Positions 18,319 to 26,858 of a DNA stretch of 64,000 nucleotides are shown here, piece after piece. The stretch is taken from NCBI RefSeq assembly GCF_000963005.1, contig NZ_JZHZ01000007.1, positions 1,488,567 to 1,552,566 of the forward strand, in the 5' to 3' direction. The translations under genes were made by a program, and so were the position numbers. The notes under the pieces are model-generated. The model had not been told where the DNA came from. It did not search any database and saw only the letters and a program-made list of their open reading frames with translations. Origin of the DNA: Xanthomonas sp. GPE 39 (GTDB lineage Bacteria; Pseudomonadota; Gammaproteobacteria; Xanthomonadales; Xanthomonadaceae). Numbering within the stretch: position 1 is the first letter of the stretch; each line of letters opens with the position of its first letter.

Positions 18319-19719
18319 TTAGCCCGTGCGGGCCAGTAGTGGCTTGCTGCCGCGGCGGCGCTCGCGTGCCGGAGCGATATCCAATTGTTCACGATACTTG
18401 GCCACGGTGCGTCTGGCCACGTTGATCCCCTGGCGTGACAGTAGCGCAGCGATTGCCTCGTCGGCTAGCGGCCGGCTACTAGGCTCGGATTCGATCAGCC
18501 GGCGCACCATCGCGCGCACCGCCTGACCGGACACCGCCGCGCCTTCCAGGCGCACGGCGAAGAAGTGCTTCAGCTCGAAGGTGCCGCGCGGGGTTTGCAG
18601 ATACTTGCCGGTGGTGATGCGCGAGATGGTGGACTCGTGCATGCCGATTGCATCGGCCACTTCTTTCAGGGTCAAAGGCGCCATGGCTTCTTCGCCCTTG
18701 TTCAGAAACGCGGATTGACGTTCGACGATGCTGCGCGTGGTGCGCAGCAGGGTCTCGTAGCGCATCGACAGGCCACGGGTCAGCCAGCGTGCCTCTTGCA
18801 GCATTTCGCGCAGTGGCTGCGCCGCTTCGCCGGCTTGGGCCAGGGCACGCTCGTGCATGGGGTTGATATTGACACGATGGGTGGTTGCCGGGTTCAGCGC
18901 CACGCGCCAGCTACCATCGGCTTGCCAAGCGACCACATCGGGGATGACATGGCCCAGATCCTGCGGTTGCAGGCTGTCGCCGGGGCGCGGTTGCAGCGAC
19001 AGGATGAGCCGGATCGCCTCGCGGACGTCATCGGTTTCGGCGTCGAGTTTGCGTGCCAGCAGTGCGTAGTCGTGGCTGGCCAGTAGATGCAGGTCGCCAT
19101 CGAGGATGCGCGCGGCCAGATGGCGGCCGGGGACTGGGCCGGGCAGGTCGTGCAGTTGTACGTGCAGGCACTCGCGTAGATCGCGGGCGGCCAGTCCGAC
19201 AGGATCGCCGTGCAGCAGGCGCTGGCGCACCGCCTCTACCTGTGCGGCCGATAGGTCCAGGCGTGTACACGCCAGCAGGGTCAGCGTGTCCAGCGCGTCG
19301 TTGAGGTAACCGGCATCGTCGCAGTGTTCCAGCCAGAACGCAGCCGCTTCAATCTCGCGCGGGGGTAATTCCAGCGCCAGCCGTTGCAGGACGCGTAGGT
19401 GCGGGTCGGTGGACTCGCCAGCGGCGATATGCTGCAGGCGGTCGTCCTCGCCGTCGTTCCAGCCGGCGGCCGGGACATCCCACATCGAGGATTCGGGTAA
19501 TTCGTCGAATGCTGCGGTTTGTAGGGCGGCTTCGACTGTGGTTTCCGGTTCGGCCACAGCCTCGGGTTCTTCCAGTTCCAGCAGCGGATTGTTTTCCAGA
19601 GCGCGCCGGATCTCCATTTCCAATTGCAAACCATCGAGCTGCAGCAGTCGGATCGACTGCAAGAGTTGCGGTGTTAGATGCAGTTGTTGGCCCAGTTGGG
19701 CGGAAACGATCGGCTTCAT
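18319..19719 (-). CDS. rpoN2: RNA polymerase sigma-54 factor RpoN2
   Basis: The 466-residue sigma-54 has an N-terminal activator-interacting region ([23 protein letters not shown]), an acidic region II, the core-binding domain, and the C-terminal HTH with the RpoN box [10 protein letters not shown] at about residues 439-448. Xanthomonads carry two sigma-54 genes; the copy next to fleQ is RpoN2 and drives flagellar genes. ATG 19719 is preceded by a GAGGAAG ribosome site; upstream codons are not family-like. It heads the rpoN2-receiver-fleQ operon. Confidence 0.96.
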   Translation of the reverse strand: MKPIVSAQLGQQLHLTPQLLQSIRLLQLDGLQLEMEIRRALENNPLLELEEPEAVAEPETTVEAALQTAAFDELPESSMWDVPAAGWNDGEDDRLQHIAAGESTDPHLRVLQRLALELPPREIEAAAFWLEHCDDAGYLNDALDTLTLLACTRLDLSAAQVEAVRQRLLHGDPVGLAARDLRECLHVQLHDLPGPVPGRHLAARILDGDLHLLASHDYALLARKLDAETDDVREAIRLILSLQPRPGDSLQPQDLGHVIPDVVAWQADGSWRVALNPATTHRVNINPMHERALAQAGEAAQPLREMLQEARWLTRGLSMRYETLLRTTRSIVERQSAFLNKGEEAMAPLTLKEVADAIGMHESTISRITTGKYLQTPRGTFELKHFFAVRLEGAAVSGQAVRAMVRRLIESEPSSRPLADEAIAALLSRQGINVARRTVAKYREQLDIAPARERRRGSKPLLARTG

Positions 19720-19989
19720 GCGAACTTCCTCGGTTCGACGCAAAACCTTCAGCGCCTGTGGCATGCATAGTGCTTGCCGCCCGACGTTAACAGAATCAGG
19801 GGGTTTCTGAGCTAGGTAGTCAAATTCCTGACGGTGCGTAGGGAAAATCCTGACGGGCGTGTCAGGAGCGTCGGACTGTCGACGGTGTCAGGACAAGCTG
19901 GGCGGAGAGCTACGCCTTGGTTTTGTCTGTTCGTTCGGTACAGGCAAACGTCATGCCAACGCAAGGTGATGGAATGACGTCACGATCGT

Positions 19990-20622
19990 TCAGATCAGCT
20001 CGTTCTGGTGGCGTGCGGCCAGCAACACCAAGTCGTTGGCACGCCTGCAGCCTAGCGATTCCATCATCCGGGCGCGATGGGTTTCCACGGTCTTGACGCT
20101 GATGCCCAGGTCCGATGCGATTTCTTTGTTGCTTTGACCGCGGCCGATCTGACGCAATATTTCGCGTTGCCGTGGCGAAAGCGCGGCAATGCCGACCGGG
20201 CGTTCGCGCCCGAGCATCGGCGCGATCATTTTGGAGGAGATCTGCGGGCTCAAGAACATCTGGTTGGCACTGGCCGCGCGCAGCGCCAGCTCCAACTCCA
20301 ATGGCGCGGCATCCTTGACGACGAAGCCGGTGGCGCCACGGTCCAGCGCATCGCGCACATGCACCGGGTCATCGTGCATGGACATCATCACCACGCGGGT
20401 TTTGGGCGCGCTTTGCAAGACATCGGTGAGCGCATCCAGTCCGCTACGTCCGGGCAGGGAGAGATCCATCAACACCAGGTCGGGGCGATGCAGGACGGTC
20501 AGGTCCAGCGCCTGCTGGGCATTGCTGGCCTCGGCGACCACATCGACGTCCGCAAACGTCTGTAGCAACCGGCTAAGGCCGGCGCGTACAAGGGTGTGAT
20601 CGTCGACAATGATGACTCGCAC
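19990..20622 (-). CDS. NarL/FixJ-type response regulator
   Basis: The 210-residue two-component regulator has a receiver domain with acidic residues IIVDDH and phospho-acceptor Asp53 (DLVLMDLSLPGRSG), then a LuxR-type HTH at about residues 148-205 (LSPRQREILRQIGRG, DLGISVKTVETHRARM). It lies between rpoN2 and a PilZ gene in the flagellar cluster, so a role in motility regulation is likely, but targets are unknown. The 270 bases between it and rpoN2 hold no gene; they contain two copies of TCCTGACGG near 19826 and 19847. Confidence 0.9.
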   Translation of the reverse strand: MRVIIVDDHTLVRAGLSRLLQTFADVDVVAEASNAQQALDLTVLHRPDLVLMDLSLPGRSGLDALTDVLQSAPKTRVVMMSMHDDPVHVRDALDRGATGFVVKDAAPLELELALRAASANQMFLSPQISSKMIAPMLGRERPVGIAALSPRQREILRQIGRGQSNKEIASDLGISVKTVETHRARMMESLGCRRANDLVLLAARHQNELI

Positions 20623-20714
20623 GGTGCAAGATCCTTCTTTTCAGAATCGCACATTAGCCCAGTCGGCGGCTGCCGCCAACCTTGCCTTGGCTTACCGGAC
20701 AGGGGGATGTGTGC

Positions 20715-21293
20715 TCAGCGGGCGCGCCTGCTGCTGGCGATCTGTCGGCGGTGCAGGCGAAACAGATGACGTTCCATCGCTTCTTCCATGCTTGGCGGTT
20801 GTGTCTCGAATTGTAGCCAGAGATGGAAGCGGCCCGCGTCATTGGCTTCGTCAAGAACCCGCACCGGCAGTTCCAGGTGATCGGGTAGCCAGTCGGAGGG
20901 TTGTAGCCGTAGTAGTCCTGCCGCCCCTGGGAGGGTGCCAGCGTGCTGGCTCAATTCCAGCCGGATGCCGCGCCGCGACCAGCGCACTGGGCGCAGTGGC
21001 AGTATGTCTTCGTGTTGCCGGGCCAGCCGTCCTAGCAGTACCAGCATCAGGTCGAGCTTGGCGTCCATGCGTTGTAAGTGCAGGGAGGCATCGCCGCGCT
21101 CGTCGCTACCATCTTCGGCACGTAGATCCTCGACCTGGGCGAGTCCTCTCAGCAGTGTTTCGGCTGCGCTCAGCCGGCCAATGCCGTGACCGGGCACAAA
21201 GTCGGCGGGCAGTGTCAGTTCGCAGCTCAGCGTGTCGTGGAACAGCTCGGTCTCGGCACGATGCTGCAAGGTGCCGTCTGACGCGCCGTTCAT
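20715..21293 (-). CDS. PilZ-domain-like protein
   Basis: The 192-residue cytoplasmic protein has an N-terminal half rich in heptad-like helices (QRMDAKLDLMLVLLGRLARQ) and a C-terminal half with the PilZ pattern: WSRRGIRLEL (a variant of the D/NxSxxG region), then PVRVLDE and RFHLWLQFE. It lacks an obvious RxxxR motif in the usual place, so it may be a non-canonical PilZ protein that does not bind cyclic-di-GMP by itself; tetrameric non-canonical PilZ proteins are known from Xanthomonas. ATG 21293 overlaps the fliT stop (ATGA), linking it to fliST. Confidence 0.72.
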   Translation of the reverse strand: MNGASDGTLQHRAETELFHDTLSCELTLPADFVPGHGIGRLSAAETLLRGLAQVEDLRAEDGSDERGDASLHLQRMDAKLDLMLVLLGRLARQHEDILPLRPVRWSRRGIRLELSQHAGTLPGAAGLLRLQPSDWLPDHLELPVRVLDEANDAGRFHLWLQFETQPPSMEEAMERHLFRLHRRQIASSRRAR

Positions 21294-21598
21294 CTGAGTA
21301 ATCCAGCTTGCGCATATGCGCGGGTGGCATTGTTGAAATAGTGATTGGCGCGTAACCAAACGGCGGCCTCGTCGCGTAACTGGAGCATCTGCGTGGTCAG
21401 CGCTTGTTGCTTTTGCAGCAGCTTCTGCAAGGTTTCACGCGAGATATCGGCACCGTCTTGTTGCAGATATTGCTGCAATTGCTGGGCGTGATCGCTGAGG
21501 ATGCGCTCGGCAAGAGCATATTCGTCGGTCTTCAGCACCTGCTGCAACTGCGTTAGTTGGGCATGCAGCGAGGCGAGGCTGATGGTTGGAGTGTTCAT
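21290..21598 (-). CDS. fliT: FliT-like flagellar chaperone
   Basis: Small helical protein of 102 residues, rich in Gln and Leu (QLTQLQQVL, DHAQQLQQYLQQ), ending with NHYFNNATRAYAQAGLL. The call rests on its position immediately after fliS (four-base overlap), its size and its all-helical character, as expected for the FliD chaperone FliT. Sequence conservation in this family is low, so the name is by context. Confidence 0.75.
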   Translation of the reverse strand: MNTPTISLASLHAQLTQLQQVLKTDEYALAERILSDHAQQLQQYLQQDGADISRETLQKLLQKQQALTTQMLQLRDEAAVWLRANHYFNNATRAYAQAGLLR

Positions 21599-22014
21599 GC
21601 CACGGCAGCCGTGGCCACTTCCCGTTGCTGCATGGGAATGGCGTTCCAGGCGTTGCCGATCTCGCTGAGCAATTCCAGCGATTCGATCAGCGCGCTTTCG
21701 TCGTTATGCAGATTGGCTGCGGTCAGTCGGCGCATCACGTAGTCGTACAGGGCAGAGAGGTTATTGGCGATCTCGCCGCCTGCTTTGTGATCGAGCGAGC
21801 CGTTGAGATGGCCAATGATGGCGCAGGCCTGACCGATCGCCTTGCCTTTGCGTGCTTGGTCGCCCTGGGCCATGGATGCCTGTGCTTGGCGAATACGCTG
21901 GCAGACACCATCGAACAACATTGCCACCAGCTTGTGCGGGTCCGCATCGGTAATGCTCGTGGAGATGCTCATCTTGCGGTACTGCTCGGCGCATTGGCGA
22001 CTGGAACCATACAT
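21595..22014 (-). CDS. fliS: Flagellin export chaperone FliS
   Basis: The 139-residue chaperone keeps flagellin unpolymerised before export. Family features: the N-terminal MYGSSRQCAEQYRKM, ADPHKLVAMLFDGVCQRI, and NLSALYDYVMRRLTAANLHND. ATG 22014 was preferred over an upstream TTG (22029) because a GAGAGG ribosome site lies seven bases before it. It has its own sigma-28 type promoter in the gap after fliD. Confidence 0.93.
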   Translation of the reverse strand: MYGSSRQCAEQYRKMSISTSITDADPHKLVAMLFDGVCQRIRQAQASMAQGDQARKGKAIGQACAIIGHLNGSLDHKAGGEIANNLSALYDYVMRRLTAANLHNDESALIESLELLSEIGNAWNAIPMQQREVATAAVA

Positions 22015-22119
22015 ATAAAAACCTCTCAAGTGCTTTATTTAATCGCATTTCCACCCGTGACAGAAAATGTCCTGCGGCGGGTGCATACTAGCAGTCTTGA
22101 ATGACTGTCGATACTAAAT

Positions 22120-22147
22120 ATATCGGCCGAAACGCGCTTGGACTTGA
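22120..22147 (-). promoter_or_regulatory. Sigma-28 (FliA) type promoter of fliS
   Basis: The minus strand has TCAAGTCC, 12 bases, then GCCGATAT, compared with the consensus TAAAGTTT-N11-GCCGATAA. The -10 box matches seven of eight bases; the spacer is one base longer than ideal. It sits in the fliD-fliS gap. Confidence 0.6.
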
Positions 22148-22168
22148 GTTGTTTTGATGTCGATTTCA

Positions 22169-23527
22169 TTATCCGAATTGCTTGGAGAGACTATCTTGAA
22201 TGGACTGCATCTGTGCGACGAGGGTATTCATTGCGCTGAATCTGGCAGTGTACTGGTCGCTGAGTGCCGACATGCGTTGGTCCAGGTCGCTGAGTTGATC
22301 GGTCAGGTCGCTGATGTGCTTGTTAAGTGCGTTGGTGCGTTGTGTCAGTGTCCCGTTGGTCCCATCCAGATTGCCGTTGAGCAGGGTGTTCATCCCGGAG
22401 CTGAAGCTACCATTGGCACCGAACATGCTCTTGGCCGAAGCTGGGTTGCTGGCCATCGCGCTGTCGAACTTGCCGCTGTCGAAACTCATCACGCCGTCCT
22501 TGTCGATGCTGACACCTAGTGCGCCGAGGGCGACGATATTGTCGCTGACCTGCTTGCGCAATGATCCCTGCAGCCCACGCACCATCGCATCGCCGGTCAA
22601 CGGCGAGGCTGTCTTGGTGGTGGCATTGTAGTCGCTGGAGGAATTGAGCACGGTATTGGTTGCGTTGTAGGCGCTGACGAGGGCGGTCAAGTTTGCTTTC
22701 AGCCCGCTGTTGTCGTTGGCGATGCTGAGTTTGAACGTGCTGCCCGGCGTGGCCTTGGTCAGGTTCAGGACGGCGCCAGGTACCAGATCGGCGATGGAGT
22801 TGCTGCTGGAGGTGCGTGTAAAACCGTCCACGCGCACGACCGCGTCGGTTGCGGCGGTATTCTGGGTCATGCCACTGGCGCTACTGCTGCCGCTACTGTT
22901 GCTACTGCTTGGATAGGCGAATGCGGCCAGACCGCCGTCGCCACCGGAGGCGGTGACGGTCAATGCACCCTTAGTGCCGGTATTCACCGCATTGAGGACC
23001 AGGTGGTTGCCATCGTCGGCGTTGACCACGCTGGCGGTTACACCATTGCCGCCGGCGGCCTTGTTGATTGCCGCAGCGATATCGCTGAGTGTGCTGCCTG
23101 GGGCGATGGTGACATTGAGCGAGCTCGTGCCGTAGGCGATCGTCAATGTACCGTTGCCGACCGTCGCGGTGCTGGCATAAGCAGCCGATGTCAGCTTCTG
23201 CGCCTGCGCCAAACTGACCACCTCCACGTTGTAATTGCCCGCAGTAGCGTTCGAGGTGACGCTGGCGGTATACCCGGCGCCAGCGTCGACGGAGGCGGTG
23301 AACGCGGGTGTGTCGGCGCTAGTGGAGACGGAGTTGATCGCGGTCTGCAGGTTGGACATCGCCCCCTTGATCGTCCCCAGTGCCGAGAGTTGGGCGGTGG
23401 AGGCGGTACCGTCTTTGTTGATCCGGTCTTGCTGGGGCGCGCGCTCCTGGGCGACCAGATTGGCGACGAAGGTCGGGATATCCAGGCCAGAGCCGATGGA
23501 CGACATGATTGAAGAAGTAGCAGCCAT
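22169..23527 (-). CDS. fliD: Flagellar filament cap protein FliD
   Basis: The 452-residue hook-associated protein 2 caps the filament and folds incoming flagellin. The N-terminus has the family motif SSIGSGLDIPTFVANLVAQE, and the C-terminus has a coiled-coil stretch (NKHISDLTDQLSDLDQRM) ending with FSAMNTLVAQMQSIQDSL. A Ser/Gly-rich insert (SSSNSSGSSSASG) lies near residue 215. ATG 23527 follows an AAGGAAGG ribosome site; nine upstream codons are discarded. A sigma-28 type promoter lies about 50 bases upstream and the fliC terminator further upstream, so fliD is a separate unit from fliC. Confidence 0.96.
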   Translation of the reverse strand: MAATSSIMSSIGSGLDIPTFVANLVAQERAPQQDRINKDGTASTAQLSALGTIKGAMSNLQTAINSVSTSADTPAFTASVDAGAGYTASVTSNATAGNYNVEVVSLAQAQKLTSAAYASTATVGNGTLTIAYGTSSLNVTIAPGSTLSDIAAAINKAAGGNGVTASVVNADDGNHLVLNAVNTGTKGALTVTASGGDGGLAAFAYPSSSNSSGSSSASGMTQNTAATDAVVRVDGFTRTSSSNSIADLVPGAVLNLTKATPGSTFKLSIANDNSGLKANLTALVSAYNATNTVLNSSSDYNATTKTASPLTGDAMVRGLQGSLRKQVSDNIVALGALGVSIDKDGVMSFDSGKFDSAMASNPASAKSMFGANGSFSSGMNTLLNGNLDGTNGTLTQRTNALNKHISDLTDQLSDLDQRMSALSDQYTARFSAMNTLVAQMQSIQDSLSKQFG

Positions 23528-23578
23528 GGTGGCCTTCCTTACGGTGACTGGCACAGGAATGGCCAGCGCTTGGGAGAA

Positions 23579-23605
23579 CTATCGGCAGGTGACGTCGATG
23601 CTTGA
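23579..23605 (-). promoter_or_regulatory. Sigma-28 type promoter of fliD
   Basis: The minus strand reads TCAAGCAT, an 11-base spacer, then GCCGATAG. The -10 box differs from GCCGATAA only in the last base and the spacing is exact. It is located between the fliC terminator and the fliD start. Confidence 0.75.
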
Positions 23606-23672
23606 GTATCTTGTCTACAATGTGTGATTATTCGGATGTGAAGGCAAGTTTTGTGCCCGTCAGTCCGCGGGT

Positions 23673-23700
23673 AAAAAAAAGCCCACCCTTGCGGGTGGGC
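23673..23700 (-). terminator. Rho-independent terminator of fliC
   Basis: On the minus strand an 8-bp GC-rich stem (GCCCACCC / GGGTGGGC with loop GCAA) is followed directly by eight T residues. It begins 26 bases after the fliC stop and separates fliC from fliD. Confidence 0.95.
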
Positions 23701-23726
23701 CTGATGCGACCTGTGTCTGCCTTTGC

Positions 23727-24914
23727 TTAGCCTTGCAGCAAGCTCAGCACGCTCTGCGGGGCCGACTTGGCCTGCGCCAGCATCGCGGTACCAGCCTGCT
23801 GCAGAATCTGCTCGCGGGTCAGGTCGGCGGTTGCCTTGGCGTAGTCGGTGTCCAGGATGCGGCTGCGCGATGCAGACAGGTTCTCCGAGGCCGAGCTCAG
23901 GTTGGCGATGGTGGAAGTGAAGCGGTTCTGGATCGCACCCATGTCGGCGCGCGAGGAGTTGACCGCGTTCAGCGCGTTGTCGACGATGCTCAGGGCCCTC
24001 TGCGCACCTTGGAAGGTGGTGATGTCCAGATCCTTCACGAAGTTCGTGTTACCTGCCACTGCAGTAGCAGTAGCGGCGATGCCGGCGTTACTGAAGGTGA
24101 TGCCGGTGGCGCCAGTGGCGCTGCCCGCGGTGAACGAGAAGTCCTGATTACCCTTGATCGAGTCCAGTTGCAGTGCGCCCGTGGTGCTGTTGATCGAGGC
24201 ATAGACGCCGGTCTGGTCCATCTTGTTGTTGATCGCGGCGGCGATCTTGGTGGACACAGAGGAGTCGGCATCGCCAACGGCCACGGCGACGGAATCGATG
24301 GCGATGCCGTTGATCACCATGCCGCTGAAGCTGCCGCTGGCGGTCGCGGTGCCCGAGGCCAATGCGGCCGAACTGGTCTGGGTGGCGGCGAAGCCGGTCT
24401 TGCCCAGGACATTGACGTTGGCATCGACGATCGAGCTGATGCCGATGGTCTGGCCAGCGTTGGCGCCGACCTGGAACAGGGCGCCAGTGAATGAGCCGTT
24501 CAGTAACTTGGTGCCGTTGAAGTCGGTCTGATTGGCGACGCGGTCGATTTCCGAGGTCAGCTGAGTGACTTCCGCGTTGAGCGCCTGACGGTCGCTGGTA
24601 GAGTTGGTGGCGTTGGCCGACTGCACCGCCAGCTCGCGGATGCGTTGCAGGTTGTTACCGATTTCGACCATCGCGCCTTCGGCAGTCTGCGCCAGCGAGA
24701 TGCCGTCGTTGGCATTGCGCCCGGCGACGTCCAGGCCGTTGATCTGGGTGGTGAAACCCTCGGTGATCTTCAGGCCGGCGGCGTTGTCCTTTGCGCTGTT
24801 GATCATCTTGCCCGTCGACAGCTGTTGAATCGTCGTCGCCAGACTGGCGCTGTTGAGATTCAGGTTACGCTGAGCGTTCAGCGACAGAATATTGGTGTTA
24901 ATTACTTGTGCCAT
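23727..24914 (-). CDS. fliC: Flagellin FliC
   Basis: Major filament subunit of 395 residues. The conserved D0/D1 N-terminus starts [18 protein letters not shown], and the C-terminus ends with the D0 helix ([20 protein letters not shown], then [10 protein letters not shown]). The central region is short and rich in Ser, Thr and Ala, providing many possible O-glycosylation sites. ATG 24914 follows an AGGAGAT ribosome site. The flg22-equivalent region is residues 30-51; it has Asp43 but Asn44 where the canonical epitope has Asp. Two sigma-28 type promoters precede it and a strong terminator follows. Confidence 0.98.
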   Translation of the reverse strand: MAQVINTNILSLNAQRNLNLNSASLATTIQQLSTGKMINSAKDNAAGLKITEGFTTQINGLDVAGRNANDGISLAQTAEGAMVEIGNNLQRIRELAVQSANATNSTSDRQALNAEVTQLTSEIDRVANQTDFNGTKLLNGSFTGALFQVGANAGQTIGISSIVDANVNVLGKTGFAATQTSSAALASGTATASGSFSGMVINGIAIDSVAVAVGDADSSVSTKIAAAINNKMDQTGVYASINSTTGALQLDSIKGNQDFSFTAGSATGATGITFSNAGIAATATAVAGNTNFVKDLDITTFQGAQRALSIVDNALNAVNSSRADMGAIQNRFTSTIANLSSASENLSASRSRILDTDYAKATADLTREQILQQAGTAMLAQAKSAPQSVLSLLQG

Positions 24915-25010
24915 TTTGATATCTCCTCTAAGCGATTTATCCGGCAACCCAACGGTGCCTGGAGCCTCCGCAGGGGGGCCATCAATTGGCCGTTGCCGCT
25001 GCTGAGATAA

Positions 25011-25037
25011 ATAACGGCGGCGTGTTGGCAAGCTTTA
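25011..25037 (-). promoter_or_regulatory. Sigma-28 type promoter of fliC, proximal
   Basis: The minus strand reads TAAAGCTT, 11 bases, then GCCGTTAT. Seven of eight -35 bases match TAAAGTTT, and the -10 matches six of eight of GCCGATAA. It is 97 bases upstream of the fliC ATG. Confidence 0.8.
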
Positions 25038-25104
25038 GCGATTTGCTGCGGAAAATATCGTGATCCATGATGTGGCAGCAATGCAGGCACGCGGCGAAGA
25101 GCTT

Positions 25105-25131
25105 GTTTCGGCAGCGCTTTGGCAAACTTTA
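25105..25131 (-). promoter_or_regulatory. Sigma-28 type promoter of fliC, distal
   Basis: The minus strand reads TAAAGTTT (a perfect -35), 11 bases, then GCCGAAAC. It is 94 bases upstream of the proximal fliC promoter, and both share TAAAGYTTGCCAA at the -35 side. Confidence 0.72.
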
Positions 25132-25652
25132 GGGATAAGAGCGGCTTGTTTGTGACGCTGTTTGCAATGGCGATCTTTTTATAACGATTAAAGGCCGGGA
25201 TGCATTGCGACGTCGCTGGTCCTTTTCCGTGCGCGGGTTAAATCACCTGAAAAGTGATTTTGAGCATTGTCAAAAAATGTAGACGGGTTGTCGGCACAGA
25301 ACTTTCGTTTGGTGACGATTGTCACGTTTCGTGCCTTCGGCTATTGGTGGTGGTCGGCCTTGCCGGCTTCCGCAGGGCGAGTATATCGAGGCTGATCCAG
25401 TCCGATTGGGGCAAGCCCGATAGCGTACCTGCGTGGGCATCGAGCTTGACCATGAATAGTGCTTGAATTGCCCTTGCCGTTAAACGGCCACCATTGCCTA
25501 GTCTGTAGGAATGATCAGGTTGGGCATCGGCTTGGAACGCTGGATCGATGTCCAATGGCGCGGCTGTCGCGTGTTTGTCCCATCCTCGGTTAACGTCACC
25601 CTGGCGGAGCCGTTGGCCAGGATGTGTGTAATACCAGGATGATTGGGGTGCT
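25132..25652. other. Intergenic region between flgL and the fliC promoters
   Basis: About 520 bases with no convincing gene on either strand. They are AT-richer than the surroundings near 25160-25280. The one clear structure is a perfect 7-bp inverted repeat, AAATCAC then seven bases then GTGATTT, at 25240-25260, which could be an operator or a weak hairpin. No intrinsic terminator for flgL is evident. Confidence 0.6.
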
Positions 25653-26858
25653 TCAGCGGATCATGTTGAACAGCGACATCGACTGCATCTGGGTGAAGAT
25701 GGTCTGTGCCGCTTTCAGCGCCGATTGCTCCAATTGGTACTGGGAGATGGCGCTGGCGTAGTCCAGGTCGCGTATCGAGGACAGTGAGGTTTTCAGCGAG
25801 ACATCGTTGGCAGAGCGTAGATCGCCCGCATTGTCGATCGCCGCTAGCTGTGCGCCGCCAGAAGCGCGCGCATCGCTCATCTTCGAGGTCGCCTGGCTGA
25901 TGTCGCGCATCGACGATTGCAGGCTGTTCTGCAACGTGGCCTTGTCGGTCGCTGTGACAGGGTCGGTGTTGAGCGCATTGACCAAGTCATCGATGGTGGA
26001 AAACACATCCTTGTTGGTCGAGGGGCCGATCTGAAAACTGTCGCCAGCGGCTGGAGCGCCGTCCAGGCGCATGTTCAGGCCGGCAAAGTTGAGGGTTTCG
26101 CCGGCTTTATAGGTGCCGCTATTGATCACGGTACCGCTGCTGTCTTTCACCTGGTAGGTGGTGGGGTCGGTGAAGACGACGCTATAGCTGCTCCCGTTCC
26201 AGCCTGGACTACTGCCATCCCGGCTGAAGTCCAGCAGCAGACCGGTACCGGTGTTGGCGGCGGCGGGATGCGCATCGACGGTGCCGTCGCCGGTACGGAT
26301 GCGCATGAAGATCTCACTGCCGGGCAGGGTGTCGCTGACCTTGGTGTCCGGCGCCACTTCCACAGTGCGCTGGGTTTGATTGCCATTGTAGACAGCCTTG
26401 CCGTTCACCATAGAAAACGGTGGATTGCCGTCTGCTGTGCCACCGAACAGGTAGCGACCAGATCCATCGGTGCTGTTGGACAGGCTGAGCAGGCTGTCGT
26501 GCAGTGATTTGAGTTCCGAGGCGATCGCCTTGCGGTCGGAGGTGTTCAGGGCGCCGCTGTTGGCCTGCACGGTCAGATCGTTGACGCGCGCCATCAGGCT
26601 TCCGGCCTGAGATAGCGTGTTCTCCTGCAGGTTGAGTCGGTTCTGCACGATGTTGGCGTTCTGGCCGAACTGGGCCAGCGCGGCGTCCGCGCGATCCATG
26701 GTGACCGCAGTGCCAAAGGCGACCGGGTCGTCGGCAGCAGTGACCAGGCGCTGTCCGGTGGACAACTGCTCTTGCAGGTGCGCGATCCTGGCCTGTTTGT
26801 CGATCATGGTGTTGAGCGACTGGTTGAAGATCATGCCGCTGGAGATGCGCGTACTCAT
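25653..26858 (-). CDS. flgL: Flagellar hook-filament junction protein FlgL
   Basis: Hook-associated protein 3 of 401 residues, exported to join hook and filament. The flagellin-like N-terminus is MSTRISSGMIFNQSLNTM, then HLQEQLSTGQRLVTAADDP; the C-terminus carries LDYASAISQYQLEQSALKAA and ends with MSLFNMIR. The ATG at 26858 overlaps the flgK stop (ATGA). Last gene of the flgBCDEFGHIJKL run. Confidence 0.96.
   Translation of the reverse strand: MSTRISSGMIFNQSLNTMIDKQARIAHLQEQLSTGQRLVTAADDPVAFGTAVTMDRADAALAQFGQNANIVQNRLNLQENTLSQAGSLMARVNDLTVQANSGALNTSDRKAIASELKSLHDSLLSLSNSTDGSGRYLFGGTADGNPPFSMVNGKAVYNGNQTQRTVEVAPDTKVSDTLPGSEIFMRIRTGDGTVDAHPAAANTGTGLLLDFSRDGSSPGWNGSSYSVVFTDPTTYQVKDSSGTVINSGTYKAGETLNFAGLNMRLDGAPAAGDSFQIGPSTNKDVFSTIDDLVNALNTDPVTATDKATLQNSLQSSMRDISQATSKMSDARASGGAQLAAIDNAGDLRSANDVSLKTSLSSIRDLDYASAISQYQLEQSALKAAQTIFTQMQSMSLFNMIR

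Noticed and set aside
17925-18392. N-terminal extension of fleQ by 156 codons
   Set aside because: The extension overlaps the CheY-like regulator in another frame and is not FleQ-like; ATG 17924 gives the normal protein with an ATGA overlap.
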